The notes: generated by a model not told the origin, from the sequence alone. Shown: positions 1-7,348, numbered from the stretch's first letter. The stretch: 28,715 nucleotides of DNA from JAYEKL01 sp034660995 (GCA_034660995.1 JAYEKL010000004.1:1-28715), one strand, 5' to 3'. Made by a program: numbers and translations.

Positions 1-135
1 TATCTTACCGCCGCGGGAGACGAAGAGAAAGCCAGAAAAGCAAAGAAAATCATCACTTACAGCTTAATAGGGGTAGCTATTACCGGACTAGCTTACGGAA
101 TTATAAAGGTGATTATAGAAGTGATATTGAAGTAA
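1..135 (+). CDS. C-terminal end of a T4SS-pilin-like small membrane protein (partial)
   Basis: The frame is open from base 1 to a TAA at 133-135 and gives 44 residues. They begin with YLTAAGDEEKARKAKK, followed by a hydrophobic helix of about 20 residues (TYSLIGVAITGLAYGII). A 'TA-GDEEK-KKAKK' stretch directly before the last membrane helix is typical of the short two-helix pilin-like proteins (T4SS_pilin family) common in Patescibacteria. The start lies outside the window, so the signal or first membrane segment cannot be seen. The family call rests on this tail alone. Confidence 0.6.
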   Translation, partial: YLTAAGDEEKARKAKKIITYSLIGVAITGLAYGIIKVIIEVILK

Positions 136-195
136 AATTGAACATTGTTATTCCAGTTATATATAATCTTAAACCAAATTCAATCTTTTTACCAG

Positions 196-220
196 CTATT
201 TTTGACTATTTTTGACTATT
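196..220. repeat. short tandem repeat, 10-bp unit, 2.5 copies
   Basis: The decamer CTATTTTTGA occurs twice in tandem and is followed by CTATT. It lies in the 275-bp spacer between the pilin-like gene and tpiA. I see no gene or clear promoter in that spacer. Confidence 0.7.
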
Positions 221-410
221 AACCGTAGCTATGAAAAACGCGCTAAATAAAAAACTAATATTTATTACAGTTTATTTATTCCTTAGCTCTAAATTTAAAG
301 TTGAAAATGGTGTTATAAAATGGAGAACGCTTGGGTAGTGGTGAGAAAAATTACGGGAGCCAATTATTTTTTTCAATTCCTTATAAGTTTTATTTTTTAG
401 ATGTTTTAAA

Positions 411-1178
411 ATGCCAAATAATAACAAGCCAATATTCATCATCGCTAACTGGAAAATGAATCCGGTTAGTTTTAGCGAGGTGGATAATCTAATTAAGACA
501 ATCAAAAAAGGAATTAAAGAGTCAAAAAATGTTAAAGTAATAATTTGTCCTCCAGCTGTTTATATTTCTAAAATTAAGACTAATACAAGTTTTGATTTAG
601 GAATTCAGGATGTTTCGTGGGAAGATAAAGGGGCGTTTACTGGTGAGATTTCCGCAGTTATGGCTAAGAACTTAAAAATAAAGCATATTATAATAGGACA
701 CTCAGAAAGAAGAAAATATTTAAATGAAACAGATGAAATGGTTAATTTAAAGATTAAAGCAGCTTTGAGAAATAATTTGAAGTTGGTTTTGTGTGTTGGT
801 GAAACTTTAAAGGAAAAACAACGAGATGAAGTAAGTGAAGTTATTACAAGACAAATAGAAAAAGCTTTGAAAAATATTTCAAAATTCAAAATTCAAAATT
901 CAAAATTCAAAATCGCTTATGAACCTATTTGGGCGATTGGAACAGGAGAGATTCCTCTCGTTGATGACGTGATGAGCATCAATCTTCTGATTAAAAAAAC
1001 AATTTCTAATCTTTACGATCGTAAAACAGCGGAGAAAATTCCAGTTTTATACGGTGGAAGTGTCAACAGCAAAAACGCTTTTGATTTTGTCGATAAAACG
1101 GGAATGGATGGATTGCTAATCGGCGGTGCGTCGTTGAATGCGAGCGAGTTTGTGAGAATTGTGAATTTGTTTGGGTAA
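411..1178 (+). CDS. tpiA: Triosephosphate isomerase
   Basis: This cytosolic glycolytic enzyme interconverts dihydroxyacetone phosphate and glyceraldehyde-3-phosphate. The 255 residues match the usual family length. NWKMN at 13-17 supplies catalytic Lys15, IIGHSERR at 94-101 supplies His97, and YEPIWAIGTG at 170-179 supplies the catalytic Glu171. The phosphate-binding LYGGSV and GLLIGGASL loops follow near the C-terminus. The ATG at 411 gives the normal N-terminus a few residues before the first beta strand. No Shine-Dalgarno is visible; the leader is a T-rich run. Residues about 157-167 (SKFKIQNSKFK) come from five perfect TTCAAAA heptamers just before the catalytic-Glu strand, and look like an in-frame repeat insertion in a surface segment. 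fba follows 323 bp downstream. Confidence 0.97.
   Translation: MPNNNKPIFIIANWKMNPVSFSEVDNLIKTIKKGIKESKNVKVIICPPAVYISKIKTNTSFDLGIQDVSWEDKGAFTGEISAVMAKNLKIKHIIIGHSERRKYLNETDEMVNLKIKAALRNNLKLVLCVGETLKEKQRDEVSEVITRQIEKALKNISKFKIQNSKFKIAYEPIWAIGTGEIPLVDDVMSINLLIKKTISNLYDRKTAEKIPVLYGGSVNSKNAFDFVDKTGMDGLLIGGASLNASEFVRIVNLFG
878..912. repeat. heptamer tandem repeat (TTCAAAA x5) inside tpiA
   Basis: Five perfect tandem copies of TTCAAAA lie within the tpiA reading frame and encode the low-complexity SKFKIQNSKFK segment. Heptamer arrays of another sequence occur inside hydA (4896-4973). Confidence 0.9.
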
Positions 1179-1501
1179 TAAAAATTTATGATAAAAAAAG
1201 AAAATCTCAAAAATTTTAAAATTAAAAAAACGATTGCTATTATTCCTATTGTATTATAGATTTGGATGTTGATTATACGATGATTCTATAATTTCTATTG
1301 GGAAAAAGTTATAAAATTTAAAAACAAAAGGAACTATTTACAAAATAGTTCCAGTTACGGTAAAATAAAAATTATAGTTGATAGGATTGTTTGGTGGAGT
1401 TTGACAAAAGGCTCCAGTCAGGAGACTTGAGCCAACGAATTTTCGCAACAAATAATGACAACTTTTACTTTATAAACTTTTTAATTTTTAACTAAAATTC
1501 T
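1179..1501. other. AT-rich spacer between tpiA and fba with one strong hairpin
   Basis: I see no convincing gene in this 323-bp spacer. Bases 1330-1352 form a perfect 10-bp hairpin (GGAACTATTT, loop ACA, AAATAGTTCC). It is preceded by an A-rich run, so read on the minus strand it would be followed by a T-rich tail. Bases about 1411-1435 can form a short GGCTC/GAGCC stem. Immediately before the fba start there is TTTAACTAAAATTCT, which contains a -10-like TAAAAT very close to the ATG. The fba message may therefore have a very short leader or none. Confidence 0.5.
1330..1352. terminator. perfect 10-bp hairpin in the tpiA-fba spacer
   Basis: The GGAACTATTT stem pairs with AAATAGTTCC across a 3-nt loop. 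The flanking A-rich side is upstream on the plus strand, so a T-run follows only in the minus direction. Function after tpiA is therefore uncertain: it could be a terminator, an mRNA 3' stabiliser or a plain palindrome. Confidence 0.4.
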
Positions 1502-2359
1502 ATGTCCTTAATCAAGGAAATAATTAAAGAAGCGCAGGAGGGAAACTATGCTTTTGGAACTTTTGATACTTCTAATCTAGAAGTTGCGCAGGGAATTGCA
1601 AAAGCAGCTGAAGTTAAGAAGATGCCAGCGATGATTGGTGTTACAGAATCAGCAATAGCTTATGCCGGGTTTTTACCGTTGATTAATTTAGTAAACGGAA
1701 TTATAGCAGAGTCAAAAGCGGATTTAGTTCTTCATCTTGATCATGGAAAAGACTTAAATTTTGTTAAGAAATGTATAGATGTTGGATTTGAATCTGTAAT
1801 GATAGATGCTTCTAAATATGAGTTGGAAAAAAATATAGAGATCACAAAGAGTATTGTTGATTATGCGCATAAAAAAGGAGTTGTCGTTCAAGCAGAACTT
1901 GGAAAGATTCCAAGAATGAAATCTAGTGTAGAAGAAGGAACAGCACTTAAGCAAATGAAAAAAACTGATCCAGATGAGATTGAAGAATTTGTTGAAAAAA
2001 CAGGTGTTGATACTTTAGCGGTGATTGTTGGGAATATTCATGGTATGTATAAGCCAGAAGGAAATCCTCATTTAGATTTTGATTTAATTGCTGAATTAAA
2101 AAAAAGAGTCCAAGTCCCATTTGTTCTTCATGGTGGGTCAGGAACTCCTTCAGAAGATATAAAAAAGGCTATTTCAGAATATGGTATAATTAATGTAAAT
2201 ATTGATACAGAATTAAGAGTTGCTTTTATTACTGCAGTAAGTGATTTTTGTGTTAGCGGACAAATGGTGGCTGATCCAAGAAAAATATTGACTATTGCTC
2301 GTGACGCGGTGCAAAAAAAAGCAGAAGAAAAAATAGAGTTATTTAGATGTGGAAAGTAA
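1502..2359 (+). CDS. fba: Class II fructose-bisphosphate aldolase (Fba/GatY/KbaY family)
   Basis: This Zn-dependent enzyme cleaves fructose-1,6-bisphosphate to the two triose phosphates. The 285 residues agree with the short class II form. LHLDHG near residue 77-82 carries the catalytic Asp and a metal His. VQAELG carries the metal Glu, GNIHGMYK a metal His and VLHGGSGTP another metal His. The phosphate-binding NVNIDTELR follows. The ATG at 1502 begins the family N-terminus (SLIKEIIKEAQEGNYAFGTF). No Shine-Dalgarno is visible. Substrate specificity between fructose- and tagatose-bisphosphate cannot be settled by eye, but neighbouring tpiA and the downstream glycolytic genes favour a glycolytic role. 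A NuoF-like gene starts 24 bp downstream and is probably co-transcribed. Confidence 0.93.
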   Translation: MSLIKEIIKEAQEGNYAFGTFDTSNLEVAQGIAKAAEVKKMPAMIGVTESAIAYAGFLPLINLVNGIIAESKADLVLHLDHGKDLNFVKKCIDVGFESVMIDASKYELEKNIEITKSIVDYAHKKGVVVQAELGKIPRMKSSVEEGTALKQMKKTDPDEIEEFVEKTGVDTLAVIVGNIHGMYKPEGNPHLDFDLIAELKKRVQVPFVLHGGSGTPSEDIKKAISEYGIINVNIDTELRVAFITAVSDFCVSGQMVADPRKILTIARDAVQKKAEEKIELFRCGK

Positions 2360-2383
2360 TTATAAAACTATTCTAAATTTGTT

Positions 2384-3388
2384 ATGAACATATTAGATAA
2401 AATTAAAAAAGCAAATCTTATTGGTAGGGGTGGTGGGTGTTTTCCTACTGCGTTGAAATGGGAGATGGTCAAAAAAGCCAAAGGAGATGAAAAATATGTT
2501 ATTTGTAATGCCTCTGAAGGAGAATCTGGCGTTAGGAAAGATGGTTATCTTTTGGAAAATCTTGGAGAAAAAGTGATAAATGGAATAACTCTCGCGATTG
2601 ATTTTTTGTCTGTTAAAAATAAATGCGATGTAAAAGGATATATTTTTATCAATCATAAGTATTATAAAGAATTCGGTGAGAAATTAAATAAAATTATGGC
2701 TAGTAATAAAAAATATAAGATAGAATTTTTTGTTAAGCCAGATGGTTCTGGGTATATTGGCGGAGAAGAAACATCACTTTTAAATGCTATGGAGGGAAGA
2801 AGAGTTGAACCAAGAATACATCCACCGTTTCCAACAATTAGTGGTTTATGGAATTCACCTACCTTAATAAACAATGTGGAAACATTCTATAATGTTAGTT
2901 TAGTTCAACATCATGAATTTAAAAAGAATAGATTCTATACTATTAGCGGGGATTGTTTGAATAGCGGTGTCTATGAATTGGCTGATAATTTAACGATAGA
3001 AAAAATACTACAAGTAACTGAAAATTATCCAGAATTTGATTTTTTTATTCAAGTTGGTGGAGATGCGAGCGGAGAGGTTTTAAACAGTAAGCAATTAAAT
3101 AAACCTGCTTGTGGGGCTGGGTCAATTACAATTTATGATGCTAAAAAATATAAGCCAGAAGAGATGTTTAAAAAATGGATTAGCTTTTTTGTTAATGAAT
3201 CTTGTGGACAGTGCGCGCCATGTCGAGAAGGCGTTTATCGTTTAAATGAGATGATGAATTCTGATGATTTAGATTGGAAATTAACCGAAGAATTGCTTAA
3301 TAATTTGGATGAAGCGTCTTTCTGCGGATTAGGGAGTGTTGTGTCAATACCGATTAGGTCGTATCAAAAGAATGTGATGGGGTTGTAA
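2384..3388 (+). CDS. NuoF/HydB-like NADH- and FMN-binding flavoprotein subunit, short form
   Basis: This subunit probably passes electrons between NAD(H) and the [FeFe]-hydrogenase encoded next. GRGGGCFPTALKWE (14-27) and ICNASEGESGVRKDGY (40-55) match the FMN-binding motifs of NuoF. GYIGGEETSLLNAMEGRR (123-140) matches the NADH/FMN site. Cys274, Cys277 and Cys280 (SCGQCAPCREG) with Cys314 (FCGLG) bind the [4Fe-4S] cluster. At 334 residues it has the core only: the thioredoxin-like N-terminal [2Fe-2S] domain and the C-terminal two-cluster ferredoxin domain of typical HydB are absent. No NuoE/HydC partner is present in the window. It follows fba by 24 bp. A 607-bp repeat-filled spacer separates it from hydA. 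Confidence 0.87.
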   Translation: MNILDKIKKANLIGRGGGCFPTALKWEMVKKAKGDEKYVICNASEGESGVRKDGYLLENLGEKVINGITLAIDFLSVKNKCDVKGYIFINHKYYKEFGEKLNKIMASNKKYKIEFFVKPDGSGYIGGEETSLLNAMEGRRVEPRIHPPFPTISGLWNSPTLINNVETFYNVSLVQHHEFKKNRFYTISGDCLNSGVYELADNLTIEKILQVTENYPEFDFFIQVGGDASGEVLNSKQLNKPACGAGSITIYDAKKYKPEEMFKKWISFFVNESCGQCAPCREGVYRLNEMMNSDDLDWKLTEELLNNLDEASFCGLGSVVSIPIRSYQKNVMGL

Positions 3389-3395
3389 AACATTT

Positions 3396-3425
3396 GTCAT
3401 TCCTGCGGAGGCAGGAATCCAGATG
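3396..3425 (+). repeat. GTCATTCC palindromic repeat, copy 1
   Basis: The unit runs GTCATTCCTGC, GGAG, GCAGGAATCCAG, with ATTCCTGC pairing to GCAGGAAT. The flank CAGACATTATCCTAAAA resembles the flank of the copy beside the GIY-YIG gene at 20269. Confidence 0.9.
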
Positions 3426-3543
3426 CAGTGTCATCAGACATTATCCTAAAACAAAAGTTTCATTTTAAACTCATGATTATAATCAGTGCATTTATCATTT
3501 CCCAAATTTTGTCTATAATTTATTTCATCAGACTTTCAAATTT

Positions 3544-3570
3544 GTCATTCCTGCGGAGGCAGGAATCCAG
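3544..3570 (+). repeat. GTCATTCC palindromic repeat, copy 2
   Basis: This is identical to copy 1 over the 27-bp core and has the same orientation. Confidence 0.9.
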
Positions 3571-3733
3571 ACTTGGTTTTATATAATGGTATTATATTTT
3601 CACCTATGGGAGTTATTGCAGAAGGTTCATTTTTATTGAGTAATTTTATTGGATATTATAGGCATTATTTAAAGAAACAAAAAACAGAGATTATCAAAAA
3701 TTGTTGATAATTTAAAATTATAAGATTTTGCAT

Positions 3734-3760
3734 CTGGATTCCCGCCTCCGCGGGAATGAC
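3734..3760 (-). repeat. GTCATTCC palindromic repeat, copy 3 (inverted)
   Basis: This is the same unit in reverse orientation, with ATTCCCGC/GCGGGAAT arms that form a stronger stem than copies 1 and 2. Confidence 0.9.
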
Positions 3761-3877
3761 AGGGTTTGTTCTGTGAAACGAATTATGGACAAAACCTAAT
3801 ACATATTAACTTGCTTTGATAACTCCGCTTTTATAAATTCAAAGAATTATACGAAAAGTATTATTTATTGAGATAAA

Positions 3878-3904
3878 CTGGATTCCCGTCTTTACGGGAA
3901 TGAC
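3878..3904 (-). repeat. GTCATTCC palindromic repeat, copy 4 (inverted)
   Basis: The arms are ATTCCCGT and ACGGGAAT. The adjoining bases (TTATTTATTGAGATAAACTG) are, in reverse complement, nearly those next to the copy at 6522, so the repeated unit extends beyond the palindrome. Confidence 0.88.
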
Positions 3905-3943
3905 AAAAATAATGGAATTATTAAAACAGGTTAGCATAACAAA

Positions 3944-3978
3944 GATTCTGAATCTGCCAGCCGGCGGATCAGAATGAC
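3944..3978. repeat. second-type palindrome just upstream of hydA
   Basis: The ATTCTGA...TCAGAAT arms enclose ATCTGCC and GGCGGAT inner arms. It ends with AATGAC like the other repeats, about 17 bp before the hydA ATG, so it would lie in the mRNA leader if transcription starts further upstream. Confidence 0.75.
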
Positions 3979-3995
3979 ATGATTAAAAACAACAA

Positions 3996-5819
3996 ATGAA
4001 AAAAGCGAAAATCAAAATCAATAATAAAGAGATAATTTGCGCTTCAAGCAAAACTATTATGGAAGTGGCAAAAGAAAATGGAATAGAGATTCCAGGGCTT
4101 TGTAATCATCCTGATTTTTCGCCGAAAGCGAATTGTCGAATTTGTGTGGTAGAAATTAAAGGAATAAAAAAATTAATGACATCTTGTTCAACTAAAGTTC
4201 AAGACGGAATGGAAGTTAAAACAAACACAGAACGAGTAAAAAGAGTTCGCAATTTAAATATTGAATTAATCTTTGCTGAGCATATTGAGAAATGTCCAGA
4301 TTGTATTTGGAATGTAAATTGCAAGTTGCTGAGTTTAGCCAATAAGTATGATATTAAAATTAAGAGATTTACTGACAGAAAGGATAAGAGAAAAATTTAT
4401 AAATTTGCTAATGCTGTAGAAATTGACGGAACACAATGTATTGATTGCCGTAATTGTATTGATGCCTGTTCAATTTTGCAGAATATAAATTATCTTAAAC
4501 TTAAGGGCAAAGGCGCTGAACAAGAAGTTGTTCCGAATAAAAAAATCGGAGATAAAAAAATTGATTGTATCTATTGTGGACAATGCACAGTACATTGTCC
4601 TGTTGGAGCGGCGCAAGAACAGAGTCATTGGGAAAAAGTGGAAAAATTTTTATACGATAAAAGTAAAATTGTTATCGCGCAATTCGCGCCAGCTATTAGA
4701 GTAAGTATTGGTGAAGAATTTGGTTTGCCTTATGGAAAAATCGCCACTGGTCAAGTTGTTGCCGGATTAAAAAAACTTGGCTTTGACCATGTTTTTGATG
4801 TTAATTTTGGCGCTGATATAACGACAATCATTGAAGCAAGAGAGTTATTGGAACGATTAGAGAAAAATAAAAATAATAACAAAACAGACAAAAAGAAACT
4901 GGAAACTGGAAACTGGAAATTAAATAGTTTAAATAAAAAAACAGTTCCAAGTTCCAAGTTCCAAGTTCCAAGTCTTCCAATGATTACCTCTTGCTGTCCG
5001 GCTTGGGTTAAATATGTAGAATTTTATCATCCTGAATTAATTCCAAATTTAACAACTTCAAGATCACCGCATATTCATCTTGGTGGAATTATAAAAACAT
5101 ATTGGGCAGAAAGAAAGAAGGTTAAACCAGAAAATATTGTAGTTGTTTCTGTTATGCCTTGTACAGCTAAAAAATTTGAATCAACAAGAGAAGAGCTAAA
5201 GGTAAAAAATGCATCTCCAGTTGATTATGTCTTAACAACAAGAGAATTTGCTTGGATGATGAAAAGAAGATGTGTTGACTTTGCAAAAATTAAAGGAGTA
5301 GGGGCAGACTGTCCATTAGGAGAGCATAGTGGCGCGGCGGCGATTTATGGTGGAAGCGGAGGAGTGATGGAATCAGCTTTACGTAGCGCGCGATTTTTTG
5401 CTTGCGCGGGAGATAAGAAAAAAGAAAGCGAAATTTGCAAGTTAGATCTTGATTTTAAGGCTGTTCGTGGTCTTGAAAATATTAAAGAGACAATGGTAGT
5501 GGTTGCGGGCGCTAAATTACGAATTGCAGTTGTTAATGGTATTGGTAATATTGAGCAAGTAATAGAGAATTTAAATAACTATGATTATATTGAAGTAATG
5601 GCGTGTCCTGGAGGATGCATCGGCGGTGGCGGTCAACCAATTCCGACAACAGATGAAATTAGAAAAAAGAGAATAGAAGCGTTATATCAGATTGATAAGA
5701 ATAAAAAAAATAGAGAAGCGCATCGGAATGAAGGCGTTTTGGAGGTTCTGGAGTGGTTAGAAGGGCAGGGGAAATTGGAGCATAGTGTTTTGCATACGGA
5801 GTATGGGGATAAATTTTAA
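3996..5819 (+). CDS. hydA: [FeFe]-hydrogenase catalytic subunit with four accessory Fe-S sites
   Basis: This enzyme reduces protons to H2 or oxidises H2 at the H-cluster. The 607 residues fall into these parts: a [2Fe-2S] ferredoxin domain (Cys36, 47, 50, 64); a His-ligated [4Fe-4S] site (His96, Cys100, 103, 109); two [4Fe-4S] clusters (Cys148/151/154/158 and Cys191/194/197/201); and the H-cluster domain. H-cluster motifs L1 TSCCPAW (331-337), L2 MPCTAKKFE (387-395) and L3 EVMACPGGCIGGGGQP (533-548) keep every cysteine, including the proton-relay Cys333. Overall it is clostridial-CpI-like. Residues about 291-327, just before L1, are an extra low-complexity segment encoded by heptamer repeats. 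The ATG at 3996 gives the expected ferredoxin start. No maturases (HydE, HydF, HydG) lie in the window. With the NuoF-like subunit it probably forms an NADH-linked, perhaps bifurcating, enzyme. Confidence 0.95.
   Translation: MKKAKIKINNKEIICASSKTIMEVAKENGIEIPGLCNHPDFSPKANCRICVVEIKGIKKLMTSCSTKVQDGMEVKTNTERVKRVRNLNIELIFAEHIEKCPDCIWNVNCKLLSLANKYDIKIKRFTDRKDKRKIYKFANAVEIDGTQCIDCRNCIDACSILQNINYLKLKGKGAEQEVVPNKKIGDKKIDCIYCGQCTVHCPVGAAQEQSHWEKVEKFLYDKSKIVIAQFAPAIRVSIGEEFGLPYGKIATGQVVAGLKKLGFDHVFDVNFGADITTIIEARELLERLEKNKNNNKTDKKKLETGNWKLNSLNKKTVPSSKFQVPSLPMITSCCPAWVKYVEFYHPELIPNLTTSRSPHIHLGGIIKTYWAERKKVKPENIVVVSVMPCTAKKFESTREELKVKNASPVDYVLTTREFAWMMKRRCVDFAKIKGVGADCPLGEHSGAAAIYGGSGGVMESALRSARFFACAGDKKKESEICKLDLDFKAVRGLENIKETMVVVAGAKLRIAVVNGIGNIEQVIENLNNYDYIEVMACPGGCIGGGGQPIPTTDEIRKKRIEALYQIDKNKKNREAHRNEGVLEVLEWLEGQGKLEHSVLHTEYGDKF
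4896..4973. repeat. two opposed heptamer arrays inside hydA
   Basis: Three perfect AAACTGG units (4896-4916) are followed after 26 bp by four perfect AGTTCCA units (4943-4970). The second array is an approximate reverse complement of the first (TGGAACT against TGGAAAC), so the RNA could fold on itself. The insertion encodes KLETGNWKLNS...SSKFQVPS and keeps the frame. Confidence 0.9.
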
Positions 5820-5854
5820 ATTTTAAATTTCTAATTTTAAATCAATTTCTAACT

Positions 5855-6208
5855 GCGGATAAAATTAATTATTTATTTGGAGCAATAATTGTTTCCTTTA
5901 CCGCTGTTATTGTAGGATTGGTGTTTCTGTTGCCAAATATTAAGACGACAAATCTTTTTTCAAATCCAAAGGGGATATTATTTATGGTTTTAGCCGGAGT
6001 GTGCGCATTAGCGATTGATTATTTTGCCTTGAAAGCTTATGGCTCTGGTCTTGCAATTTCTGTTGCCGGACCAATAATTATTGGCGGAAGTATTGCAGTC
6101 GCTGTTTTAATCGGATTCTTTTTGGGTGAATCAATAACGGCGGTAAAAATAATAGGATTATTGTTTGTTATTGTTGGTTCCGGAATTTTAGCTATTGTTA
6201 GTAAATAA
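5855..6208 (+). pseudogene. 5'-truncated EamA/DMT-family small transporter
   Basis: The frame from about 5855 reads ADKINYLFGAIIVSFTAV and then three further hydrophobic segments ending in a TAA. This matches the second to last helices of the short, EmrE-like EamA proteins of about 140 residues found in many bacteria. The first helix (usually about 25 residues ending near 'GKxA') and an ATG start are missing. The frame upstream runs into AT-rich repeats (ATTTTAAATTTCTAATTTTAAAT) following the hydA stop. A TTG at 5918 could start a 96-residue product, but that would cut through a helix. I read it as a decayed gene; a functional short form using an unusual start is the alternative. Confidence 0.6.
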
Positions 6209-6231
6209 AATTACATTTAATCTATAAATAT

Positions 6232-6498
6232 ATGAACAATAAAAAACATCTTGCCACCATCACTATTTTAGTCAAAGACAGGCAGACGAGTTCTGAGAAT
6301 GTTAATAAAATGCTTACGGAAAATAGCCATTTGATTATGTCGCGAATGGGTGTCAATGTTCAAAGAAGCTGCGTGGAAAATTGCACAGGTATAATTGCAG
6401 TGGCGGTTGAAGGAACGGCAAAAGAAATTAATGATTTAACTAAAAAATTGGACAAACTTTATGGAATTGTGGCGAAGGCGAGTGTGATGACGGAGTAA
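6232..6498 (+). CDS. Putative iron-only hydrogenase system regulator (TM1266 family)
   Basis: These 88 residues form a small ACT-like alpha/beta fold. Features shared with the TM1266 family include ITILVKDR near the N-terminus, VNKML, the central MSRMGV, and GIIAVAVEGTAKEINDLTKKL followed by a GIVAKASVM strand. Members are encoded with [FeFe]-hydrogenases and their maturases and are thought to regulate or sense for that system; the mechanism is not established. Here the gene is 0.4 kb after hydA, separated only by the transporter remnant, which supports the call. An unusual pair of cysteines (RSCVENCTG) in the middle is not part of the family pattern as I know it. It has an ATG start with no Shine-Dalgarno. 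Confidence 0.8.
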   Translation: MNNKKHLATITILVKDRQTSSENVNKMLTENSHLIMSRMGVNVQRSCVENCTGIIAVAVEGTAKEINDLTKKLDKLYGIVAKASVMTE

Positions 6499-6520
6499 TT
6501 TTTTGCATATTGACTTGTTT

Positions 6521-6655
6521 TGTCATTCCTGCGGAGGCAGGAATCCAGTTTATCTCAATGAATAATAATTATCGTAATAATTTTATTAAGTGAGACTAAC
6601 TGGATCCCAAATATTTTTTCTTTTGCTTCGCTCCAGAAAAAATTTTGGGATGACA
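6521..6655. repeat. MITE-like 135-bp element with TGTCAT...ATGACA ends
   Basis: The left end is a full copy of the GTCATTCC palindrome (6522-6548). The right end (6600-6654) is CTGGATCCCAAAA...TTTTGGGATGAC, a hairpin with a TTTGCTTCGCTCCAG-like loop. CTCAATGAATAATAA and TTTATTAAGTGAG lie inside as imperfect inverted arms. The element fills the spacer between the hydrogenase regulator and the membrane protein. It may be non-autonomous and mobilised in trans, but no transposase is seen in the window. Confidence 0.6.
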
Positions 6656-6689
6656 ATAATAAAGTTATTTTATTATTAATTTTAAAATC

Positions 6690-7226
6690 ATGCAATATCT
6701 AAAAGAAAAAACATTTGAGCGAATTAATATTAATTATATCGCGCAATTTATGGCATTAGCTAGCGTGGTGGTATTTCTGCCATATTTAGTTCCTTCTCAG
6801 TGGATAGTTGGTCCGATCGTTAATGCAGTTTTAATTTTAACTTTACTTAAATTCGGATTTCGTAATGCAACTGCTATTGCGATAGTTCCGAGTATAGTGG
6901 CTTTGTCTAGTGGATTATTGCCAGTAATTTTAGCGCCGATTGTTCCTTTTATTATGGCTAGTAATATAATTTTGATTTTGTGCGTGGATTGGTGCTATAA
7001 TAATTTTAAAGATAAAACAAAGGGGTACTGGACAGGCGTATTTGTCGGAGCAACTTTGAAATTTCTATTTTTGTTTTTCAGCGTCAACATAATCAGCGGA
7101 CTTTTAATTAAACAAGAACTGGCTATAAAAGTAGCTCAAATGATGAGTTGGCCACAGTTTTACACAGCGGTGATTGGCGGAGTAATTGCTTGGGGAGTTT
7201 TAGAGAGATTTAAAAAAGAAAATTAG
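6690..7226 (+). CDS. Polytopic membrane protein, ECF-transporter S-component-like
   Basis: The 178 residues have five or six hydrophobic helices and a short charged N-terminus (MQYLKEKTFERININY). They include ATAIAIVPSIVALSSGLLP and LAPIVPFIMASN, patterns reminiscent of substrate-binding (S) components of energy-coupling-factor transporters. The protein also carries MMSWPQFYTAVIGGVIAWG near its end. No transporter ATPase or T component is nearby, so substrate and partner are unknown. Its place directly after the hydrogenase genes suggests a linked role, for example cofactor or metal supply, but this is inference. A decayed copy of its 3' end lies at 9556-9606. The ATG at 6690 follows a TTTTAAAATC leader without a Shine-Dalgarno. 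Confidence 0.6.
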   Translation: MQYLKEKTFERININYIAQFMALASVVVFLPYLVPSQWIVGPIVNAVLILTLLKFGFRNATAIAIVPSIVALSSGLLPVILAPIVPFIMASNIILILCVDWCYNNFKDKTKGYWTGVFVGATLKFLFLFFSVNIISGLLIKQELAIKVAQMMSWPQFYTAVIGGVIAWGVLERFKKEN

Positions 7227-7348
7227 ACTGTGTTATAAAAGAAAAGTGAATTTTAGTCTATATGAAAATAGATATGATATGTTTTCTAGAATGCGTTTTA
7301 AGTCAATTAGATTAAATTTGTGAAATTAAATTTATCATTTTTATCATT

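Larger units (their letters stand above)
3389..3995. other. repeat-filled spacer between the NuoF-like gene and hydA
   Basis: This 607-bp spacer holds four copies of one palindromic repeat and one different palindrome. The first two copies (3396, 3544) point one way and the next two (3734, 3878) the opposite way, as if two elements with inverted ends were nested. Between the inner pair is a short open stretch at 3606-3707 (33 codons starting MGVIAEGSFLLSNFIGYYRH). It looks like a protein remnant but I do not recognise it. The spacer interrupts what would normally be a compact hydrogenase operon. Confidence 0.7.

Noticed and set aside
230..337. 35-codon open frame MKNALNKKLIFITVYLFLSS upstream of tpiA
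   Set aside because: It has no ribosome site, no family resemblance and a composition expected by chance in AT-rich DNA.
1189..1260. Short frame MIKKENLKNFKIKKTIAIIP in the tpiA-fba spacer
   Set aside because: It has only about 23 codons; lysine and isoleucine bias reflects AT-rich sequence, and a stop follows at once.
1411..1440. Riboswitch upstream of fba
   Set aside because: Only one short GGCTC/GAGCC stem is visible, with no match to a riboswitch class I know.
3606..3707. 33-codon frame starting MGVIAEGSFLLSNFIGYYRH
   Set aside because: It looks protein-like but is too short and lies between repeats; kept only as a possible remnant, not as a gene.
878..4973. Heptamer arrays considered as CRISPR-like repeats
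   Set aside because: The units are contiguous 7-mers with no spacers and lie inside coding genes; no cas genes are present.
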